Part shown: one piece after another, positions 36,806 to 48,900 of the stretch
How positions within the stretch are numbered: the stretch's first letter is position 1
Layout: each line of letters starts with the position of its first letter
Position numbers and translations under genes: made by a program
Notes under the pieces: generated by a model
The model's input: only the letters and a program-made list of their open reading frames with translations
The model's database searches: none
What the model was told of the DNA's origin: nothing
NCBI GenBank assembly: GCA_947561715.1
Contig: OX387203.1
Location: forward strand, 16,058,001 to 16,122,000
From: Ascidia mentula
Taxonomy: Eukaryota > Chordata > Ascidiacea > Phlebobranchia > Ascidiidae
Direction: 5' to 3'
DNA length: 64,000 nucleotides

Positions 36806-39800
36806 AAGATCCATTGCCTTGAGGTCAACTTGCGGACTGATTAAGTTTCAAAACGACTGATATTGTAACACTACGCACTAGACGAAATCAAGTTAATGTG
36901 GAACTTTGTGCCAAACTTACGTTTCATTAAAACACAAACATACAGCAATTGTGAGGCTTGCAGAAAACAACAACGGCATATCACAAACTAACGCTCATAT
37001 TCCCAAGGGTATAGTCGTGGCAGGAAGTACTGCGTAGAACGAACAATACAAATCCAGCCAAATCTTTTCTCGAACAAAATAAGGAGCACGCGTCGATGCG
37101 CGCCAGGGTAATTTCCGCCCCTTGGGCACCATGACGTTCGAGGTCAAGGTCGTGGCCTTCAGTATGTATGGTTGTGCCCTAATATGACGTATTCCGTGTT
37201 TGATGTTCGCTCATATGTAGTTTAATACGATTTATTGTCAGGAAAAACTTGTACGTTGTGTATGAAGACGAAATACGCTTGACTGGGTCTATTCGGAAGC
37301 GCGTTTTTGTGCGTGATTGCCACAACTTTTACAGCGTAACAGTATCACAACCGTCCAGTTGTACGCGAACAAGAAAATAAGCATGTTTCTAGATTCCGCG
37401 GTCCACAGTTTCGTTGTGTTTGGTATTTTGTTCAGTTCAGTGGCATGTCGCAGCTTTTGAAGATGACGCATAAAGGCGCTTGGTGAAACAAATTGGTTCG
37501 CAAGGTCACGTTTAGCTTAACAAGGTTACGCAAGACTGTGTTGATTAAAAAACCACGACTTATTTTTATTAATGGTGTCCACATTTAGTCTAGTCCACGC
37601 GCGAAAATTTTTTCGTCACTTACCAAAAAACCTGTGATAGAGATTACCGATTGGTGCAACCGTTTTGTGCTAGCTGCCGCGCTCCTGCAAAAAAGATGTA
37701 GGCGTGCACGAATTTGAACGACAGACATGAATCTGTGCAAGCCTTTCGGCTGCTTGAGCTTGCAACATTTTCAACTGGCCCGCCATTGCACAACAGGTTT
37801 GTCTCACGTAACAAGTAGTTGTATTCAGATTTTTATGGCATGTGGTACTATTGGGAACAAAGTATATTGACTTAAGAGGTGTGATGCTGCCTCACCAAGA
37901 AACAAATTGCGCTTAGCAAGCAACTTGATGCGATTTCCATAAACCCAGTATAGCCACGTGTCCACCAATCACTTTACATAGATTTACAAAAAGACCTGAA
38001 CGCATTGCGAGCCAATAAACTTTGCGAAGTTTCCACCAGGAATTTGTTGTAATACTATAATCGGCAATTTTGTTTATATAATCACAGGGTTGTCGTAATT
38101 TACCAGTTAAAAGGGACGTTGTGGTGCTCTACAACCGGTTTTAATATTTTGCCTATATAAACGGTAATCTAAGATCCATTGCCTTAAGGTCAACTTGCGG
38201 ATTGATTAAGTTTTAAAATGACAGATATTGCAACACTACGCACCAGATGAAATCAAGTCAAACTTACGTTTAATTAAAACACAAAACCTACGGCAATTAC
38301 GAGGCTTGCATAAGATGAAAAAACAACTGCATATCACAAACAAACGCTCATATTTCGAAGGGTATGGCCGTGGCAGGAAGTACTGAAGTGCTGAGTAGAA
38401 CGAACAATACAAATCCAAAAGTACGCTTCGATGCGCGCCAGGGTAATTTCCGCCCCTTGAGCACCATGACGTTCGAGGTCCAGGTCGTGGCCTTCAGTAT
38501 GTATAGTTGTGCCCTAATATGACGTATTCCGTGTTTCATGTTCGCTCATATGTAGTTTAAAACAATTCATTGTCAGGGAAAACTTGTACGTTGTGTATAA
38601 AGACGAAATACGCTTGACTGGCTCTATTCGGTAGCGCGTTTTTGTGCGTGAATGTCACAACTTTTACAGCGCAAAAGTATCACAACCGTCCAGTTGTACG
38701 CGAACAAGAAAATAAGCATATTGTTAGATTCCGCGGTCCACAGTTTCGTTGTGTTTGGTATATTTTGTTCAGTTCAGTGCCATGTCGCAGCTTCTGAAGA
38801 TGGCGCATAAAGGCGCTTGGTGAAACAGATTGGTTCGCAAGGTCACGTTTACCTTAACAAGGTTACGCAAGACTTTGTTGATTAGACTTATTTTTCATTG
38901 ATGCTGTTCACATTTAGCCTAGTCCACGCGCGAAAAATTTCTCGTCACTTACCATATAAACCTGTGATAGAGATTACCGATTGGTGCAACCGTTTTGTGC
39001 CAGCTGCCGCGCCCCTGTAGAAAAGATGTAGGCGTGCACGAATTTGAACGACAGACATGAATCTGTGCAAGCCTTTCGGCTGCTTGAGCTTGTAACATTT
39101 TTAACTGGCCCGCCATTGAACAACAGGTTTGTCTCACGTAACAAGTAGTTGTATTCAGATTTTTATGGCATGTGGTACTATTGGGAACAAAGTATATTGA
39201 CTTAAGAGGTGTGATGCTGCCTCACCAAGAAACAAATTGCGCTTAGCAAGCAACTTGATGCGATTTCCATAAACCCAGTATAGCCACGTGTCCACCAATC
39301 ACTTTACATAGATTTACAAAAAGACCTGAACGCATTGCGAGCCAATAAACTTTGCGAAGTTTCCACCAGGAATTTGTTGTAATACTATAATCGGCAATTT
39401 TGTTTATATAATCACAGGTTTGTGGTAATTTACCAGTTAAAAGAGACGTTGTGGTGCTCTACAACCGGTTTTAATATTTTGCCTATATAAACGGTAATCT
39501 AAGATCCATTGCCTTAAGGTCAACTTGCGGATTGATTAAGTTTTAAAATGACAGATATTGCAACACTACGCACCAGATGAAATCAAGTCAAACTTACGTT
39601 TAATTAAAACACAAAACCTACGGCAATTAGGAGGCTTGCATAAGATGAAAAAACAACTGCATATCATAAACAAACGCTCATATTTCGAAGGGTATAGCCG
39701 TGGCAGGAAGTACTGAAGTGCTGCGTTGAACGAACAAAACAAATCCAGGAGTACGCTTCGATGCGCGCCAGGGTAATTTCCGCCCCTTGAGCACCATGAC

Positions 39801-42055
39801 GTTCGAGGTCCAGGTCGTGGCCTTCAGTATGTATAGTTGTGCCCTAATATGACGTATTCCGTGTTTCATGTTCGCTCATATGTAGTTTAAAACAATTCAT
39901 TGTCAGGGAAAACTTGTACGTTGTGTAAAAAGACGAAATACGCTTGACTGGGCCTATTCGGTAGCGCTTTTTTGTGCGTGATTGCCACTACTTTTACAGC
40001 GCAAAAGTATCACAACCGTCCAGTTGTACGTAAACAAGAAAATAAGCATGTTTCTAGATTCCGCGGTTCACAGTTTCGTTGTGTTTGGTATATTTTGTTC
40101 AGTTCAGTGCCATGTCGCAGCTTCTGAAGATGGCGAATAAAGGCGCTTGGTGAAACAAATTGGTTCGCAAGGTCACGTTTAGCTTAACAAGGTTACGCAA
40201 GACTGTGTTGATTAAAAAACCACGACTTATTTTTATTAATGGTGTTCACATTTAGTCTAGTCCACGCGCGAAAATTTTTTCGTCACTTACCATATAAACC
40301 TGTGATAGAGATTACCGATTGGTGCAACCGTTTTGTGCTAGCTGCCGCGCTCCTGCAGAAAAGATGTAGGCGTGCACGAATTTGAACGACAGACGTGAAT
40401 CTGTGCAAGCCTTTCGGCTGCTTGAGCTTGTAACATTTTGAACTGGCCCGCCATTGAACAACAGGTTTGTCTCACGTAACAACTAGTTGTATTCAGATTT
40501 TTATGGCATGTGGTACTATTGGGAACAAAGTGTATTGACTTAAGAGTTGTGATGCTGCCTCACCAAGAAACAAATTGCGCTTAGCAAGCAACTTGATGCG
40601 ATTTCCATAAACCCGGTATAGCCACGTGTCCACCAATCACTTTACATAGATTTACAAAAAGACCTGAACGCATTGCGAGCCAATAAACTGTGCGAAGTTT
40701 CCACCAGGAATTTGTTGTAATACTATAATCGGCAATTTTGTTTATATAATCACAGGGTTGTCGTAATTTACCAGTTAAAAGAGACGTTGTGGTGCTCTAC
40801 AACCGGTTTTAATATTTTGCCTATATAAACGGTAATCTAAGATCCATTGCCTTAAGGTCAACTCGCGGATTGATTAAGTTTCAAAATGACAGATATTGCA
40901 TCACTGCGCACCAAATGAAATCAAGTCAAACTTACGTTTAATTAAAACTTAAAACCTATGGCAATTGTGAGGCTTGCATAAGATGAAAAAACAACTGCAT
41001 ATCACAAACAAACGCTCATATTTCGAAGGGTATAGCCGTGGCAGGAAGTACTGAAGTGCTGCGTTGAACGAACAATACAAATCCAGGAGTACGCTTCGAT
41101 GCGCGCCAGGGTAATTTCCGCCCCTTGGGCACCATGACGTTCGAGGTCCAGGTCGTGGCCTTCTGTATGTCTGGTTGTACCCTAATATGACGTATTCCGT
41201 GTTTCATGTTCGCTAATATTTTGCTGTAGTTTATTACGATTCATTGTCAGACAAAACTTGTACGTTGTGTATGAAGCTGAAATACGCTTGACTGGGTCTA
41301 TTTGGAAGCGCGTTTTTGTGCGTGAATGTCACAACTTTTACAGCGCAAAAGTATCACAACCGTCCAGTTGTACGCGAACAAGAAAATAAGCATGTTTCTG
41401 GATTCCGCGGTCCACAGTTTCGTTGTATTTGGTATTTTGTTCAGTTTAGTAACATGTCGTTGTATTTGAAGATAGGGCATAGAGGCGGTTGGTGATTGTT
41501 GTGTAAACACATTGGTTCGCAAGGTCACGTTTAGTTTAGCAAGGTTGCGCAAGGCCGTGTTGATTAAAATAAAAACAGATGTCGACGAAGACAAAACAAG
41601 AAACAATAAACTTGCGTCCACTTATGTTCCATTTATTCTGTCCACATTTAGCCTAGCCCAGTTAGAAAATTATCCCGGTATCACTAATGTTGTACCGAGC
41701 GATCATTAATTATCATTATAGATTTGCACCCCCAAATTCGGCTATAATTCTGGAACACCTAAACATGAATGACTATACTTGACCGTCATGAGTGAGAATA
41801 TGGCATATATCAGTGATGCGACTGGGATAAAGTTTGACTGGGAGTCCACCCGCGAAAAATTCTTGTCATTTACCGTATGTGAACCTGTGATAGCGTTTAC
41901 TGACTGGTGCAACCGTTTAAGTTGTAGTAATACTATAATCGGGGATTTTATTTGCCAGCAAACAGAATTTACCAACCAGTGTATTCACAGAATTGTCATA
42001 ATTTGCCAGGTAAAAAAGACGTTGTGAAGCTCTACAACCAGTTTCAATAGTTTTT
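36806..42055. repeat. Tandem array of about 1.33-kb units, roughly four copies
   Basis: The landmark AGATCCATTGCCTT begins units near 36,808, 38,170, 39,501 and 40,842, giving spacings of about 1.36, 1.33 and 1.34 kb. Units 2 and 3 are very similar. The fourth is diverged: it loses a middle part and carries unrelated DNA at about 41,565-41,850 before the shared tail reappears at 41,850-42,055. Each unit boundary carries CCTATATAAACGG, a TATA-box-like sequence. Short minus-strand frames of 63 codons are kept in units 2-4 (see separate entry). No known satellite or transposon is recognised. Confidence 0.85.
38348..38539 (-). CDS. Short conserved frame in the tandem array (63 codons; also 39,678-39,869 and 41,016-41,207)
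   Basis: The same 63-codon frame begins MKHGIRHIR, contains LKGRKLPWRASKRT or a close variant, and ends AIPFEI in three units, with only substitutions and no stops. Unit 1 carries a related but broken segment near 37,010-37,200. No domain is recognised. Because the units are recent duplicates, conservation alone does not prove coding; it could be a chance frame or part of an exon. Confidence 0.25.
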   Translation of the reverse strand: MKHGIRHIRAQLYILKATTWTSNVMVLKGRKLPWRASKRTFGFVLFVLLSTSVLPATAIPFEI

Positions 42056-42400
42056 CTTTAATTACACAACGGTTGTATTGTGCAATGGGTCACATTTTGA
42101 GACCGTAAACACAGATTAATTTAATCGACTTAACTTCGTGGCAATGGTGCCCATTCCGCCACTCGTTAACATGACGAGGAAATAAATTGGGAAACGTGGA
42201 AGATACCGCTTGTTATAGGAATTTGGTTCAGGTTCAGGTTTTTCTGCACCCATACCGTGACAAACCACTTATGAAACAACAAGATTTTATCACGATTTAA
42301 ATTTTTGTACAATATTTTGCTTTAAACTGTACAGTCAACACTGAGTGGATGTCTTTGCTTGGGCGTTTCATCATCAAGGTGGTCGGCTGATAGTCACACC

Positions 42401-42440
42401 AGCTGCACTGATGAGAAACAGTGGCCATCTGTCTGCAGCT
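42401..42440 (+). ncRNA. Hammerhead-ribozyme-like sequence lacking stem II
   Basis: In order: AGCTGCA (stem I strand), CTGATGA (core), GAAA (core), CAG-TGGCCAT-CTG (stem III hairpin), TC (cleavage dinucleotide), TGCAGCT (stem I return strand). Stem I pairs perfectly over 7 bp and the core bases are all canonical for a type I hammerhead. The expected stem II between CTGATGA and GAAA is absent here, but the related copy at 22,740 has it (GACC-TTTTA-GGTC). This copy is thus an almost complete hammerhead with a clean loss of one arm, and it is unlikely to cleave efficiently. Confidence 0.65.
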
Positions 42441-42556
42441 TACACAGTATTTTGCTGTTAGTGACGTGTTGGTTGTTTTTTACGGCCCATATCTGAACTA
42501 GGCAAGCCACACACGGTAAACGCAGTGTGAAAATTTGTTAAATTTTAGGTTCAGCT

Positions 42557-42661
42557 CATGAGTGCCACCAAGCGACTGGGTCGAAATGTTTGTTCTATTC
42601 ATTTACTATTACGCGATCTGGAGTAACGTGTCCCGGTTTTCAGGCAATTTAGTTAAATGTT
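42557..42661 (+). repeat. Dispersed repeat shared with 20,852-20,958
   Basis: CATGAGTGCCACC starts both copies; further blocks are CGATCTGGAGT and TTTAGTTAAAT. The copies differ by small indels. No function is known. Confidence 0.6.
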
Positions 42662-42944
42662 AGGCTTCAGCAAACTGCAATCTAAGATAAGACTGTCAGT
42701 TTGTGAGCTTTTACTTGTGTTGGTTGTAAACCACGTTGTTCTATATATTTAGTGATAGCGATGATTCTGAAATGTAAAGCATGTTTGAAAGACATATGTG
42801 CAGTTTATATTTCTCCCCATTATGAACTAAAATTTGCGTGTACTGTTTACAAACCTTAAGATTTATGAGTTTGTGATAAGTAATCATTTTTGCTTAGTGA
42901 TAACTATTTTTTTATTCTAAGGAAGATAGTTATCAACAAACATC

Positions 42945-45900
42945 ATGTCAGAAATCGAAAAGAAAACTATTTCAGAAATTGATTCACAAATTAACCAACA
43001 ACAAAAAGCAGGTAAGTTGTGTTTCTCAATTAATTCACAGATGCTTCAAAAAGAAAGATATTTGTAAATTAATACCGCAAGTGGCTTTCAATATCGTTTA
43101 AATTATTGTATCAAACAGTAGAATGTAAATTGCAACTAAAAAAGGTGGTCCACAAACTCCACCGTGAGGTAGCTTCGCGTCCCACAATGGTTTCCACCAT
43201 TGAAGATGAGAACTTGACACCCTTGGTGGTATATACCACTTAGCTCTATTTCTGCGGCTGAACTGACACCGTTTCGTACAAAACAAGGTGTCATAAATTT
43301 TATTCTCATGCACGCTTTTGACGATTGTATATCGCACAGTTTGCACCTGTCGCCTACAGCTTGTTTAAAACACGCTGTACACAAATGGGGCGATTTTTCA
43401 CTAAAGTGCTGCAGAAAAGTTGTGGAGACTTCAGGAACTGCTCAGGAAAACCAAAAAAGAGCATCCAATAACTGCATATCATTGCAACAACGGCTTCTGA
43501 CAAGTTAGATGCAACGCATAACTTTCATATCAAGACAAGTATTTCCCCCCAGCTTGAAGCGTCAAACCCAGATTAAATTTTTGAAACATTACTCATTCAC
43601 AAATAACGAAAATATATGCAATGACCTGGTTTGTAATGAAATATAATGCAATGTTTTCATTCAAAATAGTTGGCCAAAGCAACAAAACTTTTTCCTTCCT
43701 AAAAAACAACAACAATCAAGCCGGATTTTTCTTTACATTTCACTGGCGGGTTGTGCAAGTGTGGACAAGGCCCAGCAAACAAAATGGCCACGCTTTAAAT
43801 CCTTGGCAAACAGTGTAAAGAAAAGTTAATTGAAAAATGCACTTATTTGTTATTCCATCTGACAAGCCAATAAAGCAAAATAAAACGTGGAATATAGGTT
43901 ACAAACACAACAAAAACTCACTACATCACACATTTGCCTAAACCTCACACCTGTTGGTTAAATTTAGATTGCCAGATATCTGTGAAATGTAATAGGTCAT
44001 CGGTTTGGATAAGATTTTCCAGCCTCTGAAAAGAAACCAGATTATTTCATTACAATTTGCATATCATGACAATTTTGGTAGTAGATTGACATTAAAGTGT
44101 GTAAAATCGTGCACCTACTTATTATTAAAAGCACTTTTTGTAACTATCTGCGTATGAAACTGTAAAGTACGTTTATGGCGGTCTTCTATAAAATTATAAT
44201 TTGGATTTTGTTTGGCCAATTTTAGAATGGATCTTCTTATATCTTTTAATCTTTGTCTCAAACTACTAACCCACATGCCCTTAATAATAAACCAAAATAA
44301 ATACTGTGATGGACAGAAATCCCCACTATACTAAACACTTAGTTAAACATGATCTACATACCCACTTGAAATTCACCCCATTGTCTGCCACGGAAATAGA
44401 AAAATTACCTCTTTTTTTTGCTAATCCATTCGTTTATGGAATGATCTTCCATAAGAAATTCGATATGTAAAGTCTCCTTCCGTTTCCAAAAATAAAGTTC
44501 AAAAGCATCTGACTACACATCCCGTCAAAAATTTACACCTACGTGGATCTTGCCCAAAGACAACTGCCATTCATTGCATATTTTTTGTTCATCCTGATTT
44601 AAGTGATGCAAATACCTTGTCTCTGTTCAGTGCAGTTCGCGAGTATCCGCGTGTTTCCAAAAGATTTTCATATGAACCGCAAATAGTTTTGTTATTTGGT
44701 CTTTGCTTGGTAAGCTGTACCCCTCCAACGCAGGTTCTACTGGCGTAGATGTAGTTGCAAGTAAAAAGACGATGACGTATGTAATGTAGTAGTCTCTATA
44801 ATATCATTTTGCAACGCCGGCAAACAATCTTAAAATTACTTGTGTATTTTTTGCTAATACTTGTCCCAAATAATGTCCAAACGCTAAGAATATTACAGCT
44901 TATTGTCATAATATGAAGAAGTGTAACAAACAAACAGATGACAAGAAGTTTGCGGCAAATCTGTTGGATTTAGTCTGCATTTGGTTCGTTACACCCAGTA
45001 TTGACTGGCAGGATAATATCACTTTTCTTTCACCACAATTCACATGATCTTCCATGATTACTTCAAGTCATTAGCCATATTTAGGGGAGAGTTGCAGTTT
45101 GTAAACTGTGGTGGAAGGCGTATTTCGTGGTGTATTGTTTCACTACTTATATTGTGACGTGGCAATCTGCTATTATGAATGTTGTGGTTACAGAAAAAAC
45201 GCTACGCTCAGAATACACATGACGACCATTCAGACCAGGAGTGGGTTATCCTGTTGGTGGAAAGTTGGGTGGGCGCGTTTATGTCTAGTGGGACGAACGG
45301 CGCAGCACCAGGCTGCGCACAAGCGGTTGTAACAATATCATTTTAGGGGACTGGAAAATGCCTCGGGGAAAATCCTGTATACTCTTTGCTGCAAGAAGTT
45401 GGACAACTGCCATACGTGTCTAATTCAATGAAAGGATCAGGAGCAGAAATCATCAACTTGGTATTGCTAGGACTTTTAGAGTGGTATTTGCTTTCAGAAT
45501 GGATATTTTCACATGGTAATAATGCAGACTTCGAAATTTCACCCACAGGTTTGTCACTGACATAACCTGGCCTAAAATCTTCATCTGAAAATACATTGCT
45601 ATTGTAAGGAAAAATTCCTGTAACTACAAATCCTTTTTATATATGTTTTGGAGTTGCAGAAATTGGTGATGTCTTCTTTACAATTGCTGGAATATCATAA
45701 ATTTTCATTATTTTGCCAGGATTGCTTTTCATCCATCACAGGCAGTTTTTACATACTTTTTGAATAGTTAAAATACTGTTCTATCCTGGGGTGGTAGAGT
45801 TAGTAGTACCACACCATTATTTCTGCTGTAATCAGTTCAAGGAATACTCATGTGTGATATGTGGTTGTCAAGTTAAATTAAAACCGTTAATGTTGAAGAA

Positions 45901-48900
45901 AAAACATAAAATCTTCAGCTTTCATCCAACCACTTGTATTTGGCGAAGCTACACACCCTAAAGAACCTGACTTTGTAAAGTAATCTTGACATTTTTTTCC
46001 TGTTTTTCTTGAATAACTTGACGTCCATCGGTGCATTAACAACAAAACTAAAAAAGGTGTGTCCCGGATGTGTGCTCATAATAAACTTGATTCAATTCAT
46101 ACAAGTAGTAATCGAGTAGCTGACCGAATAGGAGGCTGAAACTTGATGTAGCCTTCCTCGATTGTAAGCTTTGCGCAACAAGGTTTCGCGTCATCATCAG
46201 TTGTTGTTCCACAAACATAAAAATAATTGACTATGACTTCCGTTGAAACCTTGGCCATGCTTGGACTACCCATTTAATTTGTTGTTAAAGATTAGGTGCC
46301 TTTATTTAACCGCCTAATGTGTAGTCAAACTTGTCTTTACGAAACCAGTCATCGTAGAACTCGCGAAAGTATTGCTCAAATGGTTTGTTGATACACACAC
46401 AGACATTACAACATCGTTGTACCCCTTAGGTCGACGGTGGTGTTGTTGGGCAAATCAACGAAAGATAAAAGATGTGCAGATCTCTTTGCTTTTGTTAAAA
46501 GCCACAAAACTTTGAAGTTTATTATACAAGTAACGTGGCACTGATCAGTGGATAAAAGCCACAAAACTTTGAAGTTTATTGTACAAATAACGTGGCACTG
46601 ATCAGTGGTTGTCCGCCTGCTTATTGTAAATTGAACCATCTCAAAAACTTGCAAAGCCAACAGTGAGACGCTGTAAACTCCCACAGATTGTTTTCGGCGG
46701 CCATTTTGATTGCCCAAACTGTAATTAACTTCGTGGAGACGTAATTTTGTTGCTCTCGCTCATAAGCAATTTTTTCCATTAACTTATATTTCATAGTCGA
46801 CAAGAAACGCTTCCTTCCACAGCCAAGTTTCAACTTCTATTTTAATGGCCCTGGTTGATATTTTACTGGATTCATAAGATCTTGCCAGATTTGTTTGTGT
46901 TTTTATGGGTTTTCCATGATTTTATCCCAGACTGGAACATCTATTTGTCATAAAGAAGACTATTTGTTTTTAGGTTCATCGCTACAAATATCCGCACACG
47001 GAGCAAAAATTCATGGCTGCATTTTCGGAGTTCAGGGCAACGTCAACATTGGTAACTTTTCTCCAGGTATCTCATATGTAGTAAAACGACTAAAGCATGC
47101 ATTAGTTTGTGTATTAAGTTCGATATCGCTGTTTTGTCAAGTTATTGGTGGAGTAAACCATTTGGTTTTTGAAGAATGTCAAAACTGAACACATTAACAA
47201 TATGCAATGGCAAAACAATCATCACATTTCGTAATTGATTTCGCATGCACGGAAACGCTATTTCCTGATCGCAACATACATACAGTATGACTACTGATGT
47301 TATGGAAAACTAGTTTAACTTTCTAAGATTGTACTTTTGCAATTAGGTGCAACAAACACTGAAGAAGATAAAGGTAAATAATGTTTTTACTTGAAACTTT
47401 ACTTAAGTGCAAGTGTGTGTGCTGCTACCGAATCTAAGTATAGTGTGTCACAACCGCTACGTCATCTGTATGTCAATTAGTGAAATTTCGAATCGTATTA
47501 ATTCGGTTCGGACCGAAACCGAATCACTTGTGAGACAAACAATCGTGCTGCAACAGGATAGTTGTTCAAGTGTATATTACCGACATGGGCGTATCCAGGG
47601 GGGGAGGGTCCGAGGGGTCCGGACCCCCCCCCTTTTGTAAAATATTTGGTCCTTTTTGACAACTAAACAAATGCCACTGTATTTTTTTATCAAAATCCGC
47701 GTGAAAACCAGAAATTTTCTTTGACGTTGACCTAAAAACCGCATCGTGCTTACATTCGCCATTGTTTCCAAACAGGGAGCATCGTTACCGAACACTTGGC
47801 ATTGTTACCAAACATGGTGCATTGTTACAAAACAAGTGTAATTTTTCGTCAGTTTACGGACGAAACGTCGTTTTTCAGTGGCCACGTTGTAATGACAAGC
47901 GGTTTACTTGCGTGAAAGTCAAACTTGCCATAGCGTTACACAATTGCGCAAGCCAGAAAGCCACCGTTTATGTAACGATTGGCGCGAACACCGGCGTTCG
48001 TATTTTGCGATTCTCGCCCACAATTAACCTTAGTTTATACCTGAAAATCGGGGAATTCTCTAAAAAATTTGGACCCCCCTTTAAAAATTCCTGGATACGC
48101 CCCTGATTACCGATATTGTTATTGGCTTGGGCATAACGATAATACTTCAATGAACACCAAAGACTTCACAAAAATAACAAGCAACAGTTTTGTTGTCAAT
48201 TCACTGAACAATCATAAGGCGTTGTTGATTCCGCGTTAGTTTTAGCGCAGTTTGTAAGATTGCGTGATATACAATTACGCGGAAAAGACATGTTTTGCGC
48301 CCAAAATACTATTTAAAAATTATCCATAGTCCATACGCTATTGGTATTCCAGAACGTTTTTCTTGCGCGTAAAAATTCGGTTTTTGGCAGAGGTAAAACA
48401 AACTATTCGCCGAAACCAAATCTTCGTAAAATTCGCTGATTCGGCCGAAGCTTCGGTACATCACCAATGCCAGTGACAAAAAAAGTGCTTACTCTCAGGC
48501 ATATTGTGACAAGTGTCCCGAAATGCAAACGTACATTGATTGCGCATTCACCAAGAATAAAAGCAAGACATGTGCCTGAAAAAAACAATGCTTCATGCTT
48601 GTGTTATTAGCGAAAATAATGGCTTAAATGGGCGGCGTGTTAATCAATGTAGCATTAAAACGCTGTGAATGCAATTAAGCGAAAGCAACGACAAATATTG
48701 TGTAACGTGGTTTAACGGGAAAGAGGTGTTCGCGTAGTAACTGGGAACTGCTAGCAAGCAAATTTCTGTGACTCATCGTCAGCACTAACCCGTAACATCA
48801 TAACAGTTGACAATGAAGTCACCTGGCCCACAAATACAAAACATGAAAGTGCCATATTACAAGCATTTAAATCAACACCACACCTATGATAAAGAATTAC

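Noticed and set aside
45347-45543. Possible extra + strand NLR exon with AG and GT ends
   Set aside because: The open + frame starts in phase 0 and does not fit the phase 1 end of exon 1, and the minus strand codes a clear pogo-transposase block.
46150-46205. CTGATGA...GAAAC on the minus strand as another hammerhead
   Set aside because: Only six bases separate the two core segments, too few for stem II, and no stem III or stem I pairing is visible.
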